From Helicobacter cynogastricus (GTDB lineage Bacteria; Campylobacterota; Campylobacteria; Campylobacterales; Helicobacteraceae), in NCBI RefSeq assembly GCF_900197855.1, contig NZ_FZMQ01000005.1, forward strand, positions 398,175-462,174: DNA of 64,000 bases, read 5' to 3'. Of this stretch, positions 40,027-49,313 are shown in pieces. Numbering within the stretch: the stretch's first letter is position 1; each line of letters begins with the position of its first letter. A program made the translations under genes and the position numbers. Below the pieces are notes generated by a model. The model was given only the letters and a program-made list of their open reading frames with translations, did no database searches and was not told where the DNA came from.

Positions 40027-42334
40027 GCGTGGCTATGGGGATTTGCTTGAAATCTTAAACGCAATTAGGGAGGTTTGTAGTCCACAAGAAGCCACGCGAA
40101 TCCTAGAAAATGTTGCCACTCTCACGCCTAAAATTACTCAAGCCTTAGGTGTTGCGCATCACTTTCACCAAGGACAAAAGCGTAAGGGGGGAGGCCCCTA
40201 TGTAACCCATCCTATTTGTGTGGCTGCTATTGTGGGCTTTTGCGAAGGGGATGAGGCCATGATTTGTGCCGCCCTCTTGCATGATGTTGTGGAGGATACG
40301 GAATGTAGCATTGAAGAGGTAGCGCGCGAATTTGGCAACGATGTGGCTAATTTGGTGGACGCGCTCACCAAGATTACAGAAATCCGCAAGGAAGAACTTC
40401 CTGTTGATGTCCAAGATACACGCCTGCTCGCCTCAGCACTGACTTTTAGAAAAATTTTAGTGGGTGCAATCGATGACCCTCGTGCCCTGATTGTCAAAAT
40501 TAGCGATCGCCTGCACAATATTCTAACCCTCGATGCTCTGCCTAGAGACAAACAAATCCGCATTTCTAAAGAAACCCTTGCCGTCTATGCTCCTATTGCT
40601 AGCCGTTTGGGCATGGCTTCTATCAAAAACGAATTAGAGGACAAAAGTTTTTATTACATCTATCCCCAAGAGTATCAAAGGATTCAAACCTACTTAGATC
40701 AAAGCCGTCAGACTCTCACACTTAAACTTAACCGCTTTGCAGGCAAGCTAGAAAAGCTTTTTATAGAAAATGGTTTTTCAGGAGGAAATTTTAAACTCAC
40801 TACACGCATCAAACGCCCTTATTCTATTTATCTCAAAATGCAACGCAAAGGGGCGGTGAGCATGGATGAGATCTTAGATCTAATGGCTGTACGGGTTTTA
40901 GTGAAAAACCCCCTAGATTGTTACCGCATTTTAGGTATTGTGCATTGGAATTTTAAGCCAATCATCTCGCGTTTTAAAGACTATATCGCCCTACCTAAAG
41001 AAAATGGGTATAAAACCATCCATACGACAATTTTTGATCGCTCCTCTATTTATGAAGTCCAAGTGCGCACCTTTGAAATGCACGAAGCAGCCGAATATGG
41101 CAATTCGGCACATTGGAAGTATAAGGCTGGAGGCATAGAATCTGATAGTCTTAAGTGGCTGCATAATTTCAAATACCATGGACATGATTCTAAATCTAAT
41201 CCCAAAGAATTTTACGATCTCGTCAAAAACGATCTCTACCGAGAAGATATTACGATCTTTTCCCCTGAGGGTGATATTTACACTCTCCCGGCTGGTGCCA
41301 TTGCCCTAGATTTTGCTTACATGATTCATAGTGAATTGGGTGACAAGGCCAAAGAAGCTTTAATCAATAACCAAAAAGCACAGCTTAACCAAGAACTCAA
41401 AAGCGGGGATGTGGTCAAGATTATCAAAGGTGAACAACCCATGTTGCGTTATGCTTGGCTAGACCAACTCAAAACCTCGCGTGCTAAAAATCATCTCAAA
41501 CTCCAGCGTAAAAACCAACTCAAAGAGATTGATGTTAAGAGCACGATCAATATCCTTACTTGCTTTTTTGAAGCCTCGATTTTTGCCCAAGACATCGCTC
41601 CCAAAGATCATGTTCTATTTGATCAGAAGCTTGCTGAATGGGGGGTAGAAATCTCTTTGAGTGAAGCGAGCAAGAATTTAGAAAGTCTAAAAAAACTTAT
41701 TGAGGAAATCCGTGAGAAGGTTAAGGAGATGCCTAGAGCTTTGAAAAAGAAGCCCGCCTATAGAGAATTTGGTTTCCTAATGAAGAATCTAATGCAGTTT
41801 CGCCTCACAACTAGAATGATGAATCTTTCAGATTCTCATATTGGGTTGAGCAAATCCTATTTAGATAATTTCATTATCCACACTAACCCCTATTTACAAA
41901 TCAAGCAAGTCTTGTTTAGTGATTGTTGTCGCCCCAAATATGGAGATGAAATTGTGGCCATCTTGCCAAACTACAAGGATCAAAAAATTGTCGTGCATAC
42001 CAAACTTTGTAAAGAAGCAGGGGTAGAAATTGATCTAGGTTTGCCTATGGTTCCCATCAGGTGGAGTAAGAGACGCAAAGAAGTTTATAAAGGTCTTTTC
42101 TACTTGGGAGACAAACATGGTGCACTCTTACGCATTTTAGAGGTGTTGCATAAGAATCATTGTAGTGTGGTGGGTGTGAATTATTCAGGCTATGGAGATA
42201 CTTTTTCCTCGCATTGTGAAATCATTTTGGAATGCAATGCTAGAGATGCCAGCGCACTTAAGGAACTACTCACCCGAGTATTTAAGGAAAAACTTGTGAA
42301 TTTTTCCAACCTCAAAGATGCCTATCAAGCCTAA
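40001..42334 (+). CDS. spoT: Bifunctional (p)ppGpp synthetase/hydrolase (RSH)
   Basis: A 777-residue Rel/SpoT protein, the sole stringent-response enzyme type expected here. HD hydrolase: YVTHPICVAAIV, LLHDVVEDT and SDRLHNILTLD, with catalytic residues intact. The synthetase domain (about 245-360) has IKRPYSIYLKMQRKG, FKDYIALPKENGYKTIHTT and the EVQVRTFEMHEAAEYG block. A TGS domain near 415-475 (ITIFSPEGDIYTLPAGAIAL) and a C-terminal ACT domain follow. Start TTG at 40001 with AAGGA ten bases upstream; the TTG at 40010 is an alternative. Confidence 0.95.
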   Translation: MNALRQDTKRGYGDLLEILNAIREVCSPQEATRILENVATLTPKITQALGVAHHFHQGQKRKGGGPYVTHPICVAAIVGFCEGDEAMICAALLHDVVEDTECSIEEVAREFGNDVANLVDALTKITEIRKEELPVDVQDTRLLASALTFRKILVGAIDDPRALIVKISDRLHNILTLDALPRDKQIRISKETLAVYAPIASRLGMASIKNELEDKSFYYIYPQEYQRIQTYLDQSRQTLTLKLNRFAGKLEKLFIENGFSGGNFKLTTRIKRPYSIYLKMQRKGAVSMDEILDLMAVRVLVKNPLDCYRILGIVHWNFKPIISRFKDYIALPKENGYKTIHTTIFDRSSIYEVQVRTFEMHEAAEYGNSAHWKYKAGGIESDSLKWLHNFKYHGHDSKSNPKEFYDLVKNDLYREDITIFSPEGDIYTLPAGAIALDFAYMIHSELGDKAKEALINNQKAQLNQELKSGDVVKIIKGEQPMLRYAWLDQLKTSRAKNHLKLQRKNQLKEIDVKSTINILTCFFEASIFAQDIAPKDHVLFDQKLAEWGVEISLSEASKNLESLKKLIEEIREKVKEMPRALKKKPAYREFGFLMKNLMQFRLTTRMMNLSDSHIGLSKSYLDNFIIHTNPYLQIKQVLFSDCCRPKYGDEIVAILPNYKDQKIVVHTKLCKEAGVEIDLGLPMVPIRWSKRRKEVYKGLFYLGDKHGALLRILEVLHKNHCSVVGVNYSGYGDTFSSHCEIILECNARDASALKELLTRVFKEKLVNFSNLKDAYQA

Positions 42335-42343
42335 AGGACACGC

Positions 42344-43546
42344 ATGCAAGTAGAGCAAGCCATGAGCGCAATTTGTAAGGGAATGGGGGAATGTATCGGC
42401 TTGGAGTTTCTCCAAAGTCGCGTAGCGCATTTTTACCAAACAGGGCAACGCTTCATTGTGAAAGCGGGTTTTGACCCCACTGCCCCCGATCTGCACTTAG
42501 GCCATGCCGTGCTCTTAGAAAAGCTGGCTACTTTGCAAAAACATGGTGCTTTAGTGAAATTCCTCATTGGAGATTTCACCGCGCGTATTGGCGATCCTAG
42601 TGGCAAGAGTCAGACACGCAAGCCTCTAAGTGAGGCAGAGGTGCAAGAGAACGCGCGAACCTACGCCAAACAGGTTTTTAAAGCCCTTAATCCCACTCTT
42701 ACAGAAGTGTGCTTTAACTCTACATGGTTGGATACTTTAGGGACTTCGGGCATGTTGGCCCTTGCGTCTAAATTTTCCGTAGCGCGCATGCTTGAACGCG
42801 ATGACTTTGAAAAACGCTACTGCAACCACCAACCCATCAGTATTGTAGAGTTTCTCTACCCTCTTTTACAGGGCTATGACTCCGTAGTGTTGGAATGTGA
42901 TTTGGAACTAGGGGGTAATGATCAAAAATTTAATCTCATGATGGGGCGTTTTTTACAGCGCGCCTACGGACTCAAAAAAGAACAGAGCGTACTTACCATG
43001 CCCTTGCTAGAGGGTTTGGATGGGGTACATAAAATGAGCAAGAGTTTAGGTAATTATATTGGAATCACAGAAGAGCCAGCCAGTATGTATGCTAAAATCT
43101 TGAGCATAAGCGATACTTTAATGTGGCGCTATTACGAGCTATTGAGCGCTAAGAGTTCTGATCAAATCGCCCAGCTACAGCAAAGTGTGCAGGAGGGCAG
43201 AGCACACCCTAAAGCACTCAAAGAGGAGCTAGCTCTAGAGATCACCACCCGTTGGCATTCTACAAAGCAAGCTCAAGAAGCTAAAGCGGAGTTTGATCAA
43301 ATCTTTAGCCAAAAACAAGCCCCCACAGAGATGCCCGAATGGCATTTTGAGAGCGGAATATGGATTGGTAGCGTGCTCAAAGATTGCCAGCTTTGCCCCT
43401 CCAGCTCACAGGCGCGCCGCGACATTCTAGGCGGGGGAGTACGCCTCAATCACGAGGTGATCAAGGATGAAAAATACCAATTTAGCAAAGGGTCTTATAT
43501 CGTGCAAGTGGGAAAAAGAAAATTTGCTTTGGTGCATATCCACTAA
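42344..43546 (+). CDS. tyrS: Tyrosyl-tRNA synthetase
   Basis: A 400-residue class I synthetase. The HIGH-type motif is APDLHLGHAVLL, KMSKS is HKMSKSLGNYIG, and the C-terminal S4 domain includes SSSQARRDILGGGVRLN. The N-terminal GFDPTAPDLHLGH form marks the TyrRS subtype common in Campylobacterota. AAAGGA is five bases before the ATG, and spoT ends nine bases upstream. Confidence 0.96.
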   Translation: MQVEQAMSAICKGMGECIGLEFLQSRVAHFYQTGQRFIVKAGFDPTAPDLHLGHAVLLEKLATLQKHGALVKFLIGDFTARIGDPSGKSQTRKPLSEAEVQENARTYAKQVFKALNPTLTEVCFNSTWLDTLGTSGMLALASKFSVARMLERDDFEKRYCNHQPISIVEFLYPLLQGYDSVVLECDLELGGNDQKFNLMMGRFLQRAYGLKKEQSVLTMPLLEGLDGVHKMSKSLGNYIGITEEPASMYAKILSISDTLMWRYYELLSAKSSDQIAQLQQSVQEGRAHPKALKEELALEITTRWHSTKQAQEAKAEFDQIFSQKQAPTEMPEWHFESGIWIGSVLKDCQLCPSSSQARRDILGGGVRLNHEVIKDEKYQFSKGSYIVQVGKRKFALVHIH

Positions 43547-43557
43547 AAGGATACTAC

Positions 43558-44649
43558 ATGATTTCCACACTCAAACCCCTTAAAATCGGCAAGCACACCC
43601 TCAAATACCCCATTTTTCAAGGGGGTATGGGCGTGGGCATTAGTTGGGATGAATTAGCTGGTAGCGCGGCTAAAGAGGGCATTTTAGGCGTGATCTCGGC
43701 TGTGGGCACGGGATATTATAAGAACATGCGTTTTGTAGAAAAAATGGTCGCTAAAAAGCCCTTTGAAGCGCTGAATTTTTATTCCAAGCAGGCCCTCCAA
43801 GAGATTTTTAAAAATGCGCGCAAGATTTGTGGCAATAACCCCTTAGGCGCGAATATTCTGCACGCTATCAATGAATACGGACGGGTGGTGCGCGATGCCT
43901 GTGAAGCGGGTGCAAATGTGATTATCACGGGCGCAGGCCTGCCCACCAACATGCCCGAGTTTACCAAAGATTTTCCTAATGTCGCCCTTGTACCCATTAT
44001 CTCCTCAGTCAAAGCCTTGCATATCATCTGCAAACGCTGGAGCGCGCGTTATAAACGCGTCCCCGATGCAATCATTGTAGAGGGACCCTTAAGCGGAGGG
44101 CATCAAGGCTTTAAATACGAGGATTGTTTCAAAGAAGAGTTTCAGCTAGAAAACTTGGTCCCGGGTATTGTAGAAGCCTCCAAAGAGTGGGGCAATATCC
44201 CCATTATTGCTGCTGGGGGTATTTGGGATCGCAAAGACATTGATACCATGTTAGCTTTAGGGGCTAGCGGGGTGCAAATGGCGACTCGCTTTTTAGGCAC
44301 AAAAGAATGCGATGCGAAAGTTTATGCGGAAATTTTACCTTCTTTACAAAAAGAGGATATTTTGCTCATTAAATCTCCCGTGGGTTATCCTGCGCGCGCG
44401 ATCAACACGGGAGTACTCCAGCGCATTAAAGAGGGCAACGCGCCCAAGATCGCCTGCGTGAGCAACTGCGTTGCGCCCTGCCATCGGGGCGAAGAGGCTA
44501 AAAAGGTGGGTTATTGTATCGCCGATGGCTTGGGGCGCAGTTATTTGGGCAATAGAGAGGAAGGGCTTTATTTTACGGGTGCAAATGGGTATCGCATTGA
44601 ACGCATTTTGAGCGTACATGAACTGGTGCAAGAACTCATCAGGGGTTGA
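43558..44649 (+). CDS. Nitronate monooxygenase-family flavin oxidoreductase
   Basis: A 363-residue FMN-dependent TIM-barrel protein of the nitronate monooxygenase / 2-nitropropane dioxygenase family. Seen: PIFQGGMGVGISWDELAGSA, NVIITGAGLPTNMP, EGPLSGGHQGFKYED with the catalytic-type His, and AAGGIWDRKDIDTMLALGAS followed by GVQMATRFLGT. A cysteine pair (CVSNCVAPCHRG) near the C-terminus is unusual for the family and may bind a metal or cluster. The physiological substrate is not known. It is co-directional with tyrS (11 bases) and amiA (4 bases). Confidence 0.9.
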   Translation: MISTLKPLKIGKHTLKYPIFQGGMGVGISWDELAGSAAKEGILGVISAVGTGYYKNMRFVEKMVAKKPFEALNFYSKQALQEIFKNARKICGNNPLGANILHAINEYGRVVRDACEAGANVIITGAGLPTNMPEFTKDFPNVALVPIISSVKALHIICKRWSARYKRVPDAIIVEGPLSGGHQGFKYEDCFKEEFQLENLVPGIVEASKEWGNIPIIAAGGIWDRKDIDTMLALGASGVQMATRFLGTKECDAKVYAEILPSLQKEDILLIKSPVGYPARAINTGVLQRIKEGNAPKIACVSNCVAPCHRGEEAKKVGYCIADGLGRSYLGNREEGLYFTGANGYRIERILSVHELVQELIRG

Positions 44650-44653
44650 ATGA

Positions 44654-45724
44654 GTGCGTTTTATACTTTGTTTGCTCATCGGGATTTATGCCCATGCCCT
44701 GAGTATCACGCAGGTTGTGCCCTTTGGCAGTAGTAGCGTGCGCATCAGTTTTGATCACAATCTTGGTAAACACCATGTTAAGCAGACTCGTTTAGGAAAA
44801 TTTGAAAGTGTCTTAGACATTAAGGCGCATTTTAAATTCCCTACAAAGTACTACCACTTTGATAACCAAACTTCTATTAGCGTGGCTCAGGGAAAAGTGG
44901 GAAGCACTAAGGTGATTTTGCTTTACCCAGAGGGTGCTTATCAAATCAGACGCGCAGACAATCACCTCTACATTATCATCACCACGCCTCATGCAACATC
45001 ACCTGCTCCTACCCCTTCGTCCCCTCTACAACCCAGCCTATCCAAACACTTCAAGGTAGTTTTGGATGCCGGACATGGAGGACATGATTGCGGGGCTAGA
45101 GGGGTGAATGGCGTATGTGAGAAATGGATTGTGCTGGCTGTGGCTAAGTTTCTAAAACAGGAGCTTCTTAAAAGGGGGTATATTGTTTTTATGACTCGCA
45201 GTAATGACACTTACATCAGCCTCAAGGATCGCACTGACTTTGCTAATAACAAGAGTGCCGACCTTTTTATTTCCATCCATGCCAACTCAATCCCTCATCA
45301 TTCTCCCACCAACCCCCAAGGGGTAGAAACCTATTTCCTCTCCACTGCCCGATCTGAGCGCGCGCGCAAAGTGGCAGAACAGGAAAACCAAGACGATGTT
45401 AAAGTGATGGACTACTTTTCCAAACTCTCTTTTTTAAATTCGCTCAATTCCCAAAGACTTATCACTTCTAATAAACTGGCGATCGATATTCAATTTGGTA
45501 TTTTAAGCCAATTACGCCACACCTATAAGCATGTGATAGATGGGGGGGTTAGAGAGGGGCCTTTTTGGGTGCTAGCTGGAGCACTCATGCCCTCTGTACT
45601 CATTGAAATTGGCTATAATTCCAACCCTTTTGAAGCAAAGCGGATTCAAAATAAGCGTTACCAACAAGGCCTAGCTAAGGGAATTGCAAATGGCGTTGAT
45701 AGTTTCGTGAGTAAAAACTTTTAA
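44654..45724 (+). CDS. amiA: N-acetylmuramoyl-L-alanine amidase AmiA
   Basis: A 356-residue periplasmic amidase. A signal peptide (MRFILCLLIGIYAHA) is followed by an AMIN-like beta domain (residues 18-115) and a Pro/Ser linker. The Amidase_3 domain comes next, with zinc ligands in DAGHGGHDCGARG, Glu in CEKWIVLAVAK, His in SIHANS and the catalytic Glu in VLIEIGYNSNPFEA. It cleaves stem peptides from glycan, needed for daughter-cell separation; in H. pylori AmiA is also required for coccoid conversion. GTG start; the ATG four bases earlier is in another frame. Confidence 0.94.
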   Translation: MRFILCLLIGIYAHALSITQVVPFGSSSVRISFDHNLGKHHVKQTRLGKFESVLDIKAHFKFPTKYYHFDNQTSISVAQGKVGSTKVILLYPEGAYQIRRADNHLYIIITTPHATSPAPTPSSPLQPSLSKHFKVVLDAGHGGHDCGARGVNGVCEKWIVLAVAKFLKQELLKRGYIVFMTRSNDTYISLKDRTDFANNKSADLFISIHANSIPHHSPTNPQGVETYFLSTARSERARKVAEQENQDDVKVMDYFSKLSFLNSLNSQRLITSNKLAIDIQFGILSQLRHTYKHVIDGGVREGPFWVLAGALMPSVLIEIGYNSNPFEAKRIQNKRYQQGLAKGIANGVDSFVSKNF

Positions 45725-46437
45725 TGCATTCTAAAAAAGCCACTCCTTACAAAGTTTTTGCCGCTTCTATCTTTTTTATACTGGTCGTGTGCAACTCCTT
45801 AGCACTTCTTTTCTCTAGTTTCAGCCACAATTTTTCTCAGCTTTCCAACATTCTCAATGCGCATTTCTACCCCTCTTGGCTTCATTTCATTTATCTTTGT
45901 GGACTTCTAGGGTCGCTCTTTTATTTTCTGCGCGCAACTCGTTACAATGTCTTTCTCCCTAAAGTGGGTGCGCTTGGCGTGAGCGTGTTTTGTACCTATT
46001 GCCTTTTCTTCCCCCCTTCTCTTCGGTTTGAAGTTTTCTATGTCTTCCCCCTAGCCTCTTTAGCAGGCCTGCATATAGGTTACAAAAAAATCCCTATTTT
46101 GTTCACTTTTGCCCCTTCAATTAGTACTTGCATTCTTTGGGTTTATGCCTGTGGGTTACAAAGTGCTCTTCCACATTGGCAATTTTCAACACTATTTGAT
46201 TTTTCTTTATTTCTTGTTGTATTGGCTGGATTGGTAAGCTTGGTTTCAAGACATAAGGAATATTTAGGGGTTTATGAATACGCAAATTTGTTGGTACTCT
46301 GTGCAGGGTTAGTGGTTTGTCTTCTTTGCCCTAAAGCATTAGAAGGGCAAGAAAATGCTAGGGCGTTTTTTTTCTGGTTAGGAATGCTTTCTTGGGTGGG
46401 GGAGTGGATGCATGAGAGTTTGCGTTTGAAGACTTAG
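45724..46437 (+). CDS. Polytopic membrane protein of unknown function
   Basis: A 237-residue hydrophobic protein with about seven predicted transmembrane helices and no recognised family. The first helix (VFAASIFFILVVCNSLALLF) follows a short basic N-terminus; conserved-looking polar residues are few. The start overlaps the amiA stop (TAATG), so translation is coupled to amiA. The CrdRS-like regulator genes follow after 30 bases. The position suggests an envelope role. Confidence 0.75.
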   Translation: MHSKKATPYKVFAASIFFILVVCNSLALLFSSFSHNFSQLSNILNAHFYPSWLHFIYLCGLLGSLFYFLRATRYNVFLPKVGALGVSVFCTYCLFFPPSLRFEVFYVFPLASLAGLHIGYKKIPILFTFAPSISTCILWVYACGLQSALPHWQFSTLFDFSLFLVVLAGLVSLVSRHKEYLGVYEYANLLVLCAGLVVCLLCPKALEGQENARAFFFWLGMLSWVGEWMHESLRLKT

Positions 46438-46488
46438 AGGAGAGTAAGCTAGCTTGAAAATTTTTATTTGCAATCAAAAAGTCGTAAA

Positions 46489-47181
46489 ATGGGTAAGTAC
46501 ATTTCATTTGATAAAGGTATTCAAACTTTGAAAAAAGCGCACAAAGAGCGACTATTTTTGCTAGAGGATGATGTGCCTTTACATGCCGTGATCGTTGATT
46601 TTTTAACACGGGTAGGCTTTGAGGTACAGGGGGCTTATGAGAGCACTCAAGCCCTCTCAATTCTCTCTTGTGAATCTTTTAATCTGCTTCTTTTAGATGT
46701 GCAAGTTCCTGGCATAAATAGCTTTGAAACGCTTCAAGCACTCCGCCAGTCTCATATTACCACTCCTACTATCTTCATCAGTGTTTTAAGCGATATGGCT
46801 TCTTTAAAGAAAGCTTTTGACTTAGGAGCGAGCGATTATCTTAAAAAACCTTTCGACTTAGAAGAGTTGCAAATTAGGATTGAACGGCTTTTAATCGCGC
46901 AAAAAATTCAAATTGGCGCGCATGGTTTTTATGAAAGTGGGGTATTAAATGTGTGCGGTCAAAGCTTTTTTTTAACCTCTAAGGAAAAACAACTTTTAGA
47001 ATTTTTTTTGCGCAATCAAAATAGAATTCTTTCTAGCGATCAGATCATTGCTAATGTGTGGAATTATGAAAGTGGCGTAGACGATTCGACTTTGCGTACT
47101 TATATTAAGAATTTGCGCAAACTTCTTGGTAAAGAAATTATTCAAAATGTCAAGGGTTTGGGGTATTGTTTTAAAAATTGA
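46489..47181 (+). CDS. OmpR-family response regulator, CrdR-like
   Basis: A receiver plus winged-helix DNA-binding regulator of 230 residues. The acidic pocket is LLEDD, the phospho-acceptor Asp lies in LLLLDVQVPGINSFETL, and the Lys is in DYLKKPFDLEELQIRIE. The C-terminal Trans_Reg_C domain has LTSKEKQLLEFFLRN, VWNYESGVDDSTLRTYIKNL and KGLGYCFKN. The receiver resembles H. pylori CrdR (copper and nitrosative stress) more than ArsR or HsrA, from memory. Start uncertain: TTG 46468, ATG 46489 or TTG 46528 (AAGG nine bases upstream, TAAAAT at 46484-46489). Its stop overlaps the kinase start. Confidence 0.85.
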   Translation: MGKYISFDKGIQTLKKAHKERLFLLEDDVPLHAVIVDFLTRVGFEVQGAYESTQALSILSCESFNLLLLDVQVPGINSFETLQALRQSHITTPTIFISVLSDMASLKKAFDLGASDYLKKPFDLEELQIRIERLLIAQKIQIGAHGFYESGVLNVCGQSFFLTSKEKQLLEFFLRNQNRILSSDQIIANVWNYESGVDDSTLRTYIKNLRKLLGKEIIQNVKGLGYCFKN

Positions 47182-48368
47182 TGCGCTTAGGTACTTATGA
47201 AAAACAATCTTTACGCCGTTTTTTGACCCTTTACTTGGGCTCATTTTTTGCGCTTATGGTCGCTATTGCGCTTCTTTTTTTTATCCATGAGAAAAATGCG
47301 TTACTAGAGAATATCCAACTGCAAATGCAATTACAAGTCAACCATCTTGCTCAAGACATCGTTTTAGAACACATGGAGGACACACCCAACCCTTTCAAAC
47401 GCCTTGCACATAAATATGTGAATTTAGCCTTTGTGCTCTTAGATACGCACAATAGAATTCTTTATCGCCATAATTTGTTGGGGGGGACAAGTTTTGTTTT
47501 TTTTGGCCATCCTAAGAACTTGCCCTTGTTTTTACAAAAGGATGAAGATTTTTATCTTGTAGATAACAAAGCATTTGGACATCTAGGCGTGGCCACCATC
47601 ATTTTGCAACGGCCAAAACCCGCAAATCTTTTTACGGCATTATACCGATCTATCTTGTTAGTATTGTTGGGGGTTTTTGTTTGTGTGGGATTGATGGCAT
47701 ATTTTTTAACTAAACTTTTTTTGAAGCCTATTAATGATGAAATAAAGCGACTCGATCGTTTTAGTAAAGATATAGCCCACGAACTCAACACACCCATAGC
47801 CACTCTGTTGATAAGTGCTAAAGAATTGGCGCGCCACAATCCCAAAGCCTTGGGAATCTTAGTGAGCACAAGGCGCATTTTTTATTTGCATAACCAACTA
47901 TCTTACCTTTTTATGCAAGATTTGCGCCATGAACAACCCGGATTGATAGATTTACAAAATCTTGTTGCCCAGCAAATAAGTGCTTTTTGTGATATGGCTA
48001 ATTTTTATCAAATTCAACTGACTCAACATCTCCAACCTACCATATTTAAAGCTTTAGAAGAGGATATGATCACGCTAGTCAGCAATCTTTTAATGAATGC
48101 CATTAAATACACACCGCCTAAGGGTTATGTACATGTCAGTTTAGATGGCGCACTGAGTGTGAGCAATACAGGACCCCTATTAAACTCGGCATTGATCGCC
48201 CATCTGAGCGCGCGCTATGTGCGTGGCACACAGACACAAAAAGGCTATGGAATTGGCTTAGACTTAGTTAAAAATATTTGTGTGCGCTATGGTCTTGAAC
48301 TAGAAATCAACACTCAAGAAAAATGCAATGTCTTTAAGATTAATTTTAGCCAGCTTCAGGGCGCGTGA
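47181..48368 (+). CDS. Sensor histidine kinase, CrdS-like
   Basis: A 395-residue membrane kinase. TM1 is at about residues 12-35, a short periplasmic sensor at 36-155, and TM2 near 155-178 (SILLVLLGVFVCVGLMAYFL). The H-box is FSKDIAHELNTPIATLL near 190, the N-box LVSNLLMNAIKYTPPKG, and the G-box QKGYGIGLDLVKNI. No separate F-box is clear and the ATPase domain is compact. The ATG overlaps the regulator stop by one base (TGATG), so the pair is made together. The stimulus is unknown; copper or acid is a family guess. Confidence 0.87.
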   Translation: MRLGTYEKQSLRRFLTLYLGSFFALMVAIALLFFIHEKNALLENIQLQMQLQVNHLAQDIVLEHMEDTPNPFKRLAHKYVNLAFVLLDTHNRILYRHNLLGGTSFVFFGHPKNLPLFLQKDEDFYLVDNKAFGHLGVATIILQRPKPANLFTALYRSILLVLLGVFVCVGLMAYFLTKLFLKPINDEIKRLDRFSKDIAHELNTPIATLLISAKELARHNPKALGILVSTRRIFYLHNQLSYLFMQDLRHEQPGLIDLQNLVAQQISAFCDMANFYQIQLTQHLQPTIFKALEEDMITLVSNLLMNAIKYTPPKGYVHVSLDGALSVSNTGPLLNSALIAHLSARYVRGTQTQKGYGIGLDLVKNICVRYGLELEINTQEKCNVFKINFSQLQGA

Positions 48369-48392
48369 AGCTAAAATAAAGATTTTCTAGGC

Positions 48393-48398
48393 TAGAAT
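48393..48398 (+). promoter_or_regulatory. -10 box for rpsL-rpsG-fusA
   Basis: TAGAAT in the 66-base gap after the histidine kinase, 37 bases before the rpsL GTG. In H. pylori rpsL follows rpoB; here the ribosomal genes have a different upstream neighbour and need their own promoter. Confidence 0.45.
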
Positions 48399-48434
48399 GG
48401 CGGTTTTGGAAAGAAATTTAGCAAAAGGATGAGT

Positions 48435-48827
48435 GTGCCCACTATCAACCAGTTGATCAGAAAAGAAAGGAAGAAGATCCTCAAGAAAACCAAATCTCCG
48501 GCTTTGGTGGAATGCCCTCAAAGAAGAGGGGTTTGCACGAGGGTTTATACCACCACCCCTAAAAAACCTAACTCTGCGCTAAGAAAAGTTGCTAAAGTGC
48601 GCTTGACAAGTAAATTTGAGGTCATTAGTTATATCCCTGGTGAGGGGCATAACTTGCAAGAGCACTCTATCGTGCTCGTGCGTGGAGGTAGGGTAAAAGA
48701 TCTGCCCGGGGTGAAATACCACATCGTGCGCGGTGCGTTGGACACTGCTGGGGTAAATAAGCGCTCGGTTTCTCGCAGTAAGTACGGAGCTAAAAAAGCC
48801 AAAGCCGGGGCTGAAAAGAAAAAATAA
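48435..48827 (+). CDS. rpsL: 30S ribosomal protein S12
   Basis: A 130-residue S12. The GTG at 48435 gives the canonical opening [13 protein letters not shown] and has AAGGA five bases upstream; the ATG at 48429 would fuse the start to the ribosome binding site and add MS. The decoding-site loops [15 protein letters not shown] and [13 protein letters not shown] are wild-type, with Lys at both positions linked to streptomycin resistance. Lys-rich C-terminus. rpsG follows after nine bases. Confidence 0.97.
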   Translation: MPTINQLIRKERKKILKKTKSPALVECPQRRGVCTRVYTTTPKKPNSALRKVAKVRLTSKFEVISYIPGEGHNLQEHSIVLVRGGRVKDLPGVKYHIVRGALDTAGVNKRSVSRSKYGAKKAKAGAEKKK

Positions 48828-49304
<477 letters not shown>

Positions 49305-49313
49305 GAGAACGAT

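Noticed and set aside
48435-48827. Possible streptomycin-resistance change in S12
   Set aside because: Both key loops read wild-type, with Lys at the two known positions.
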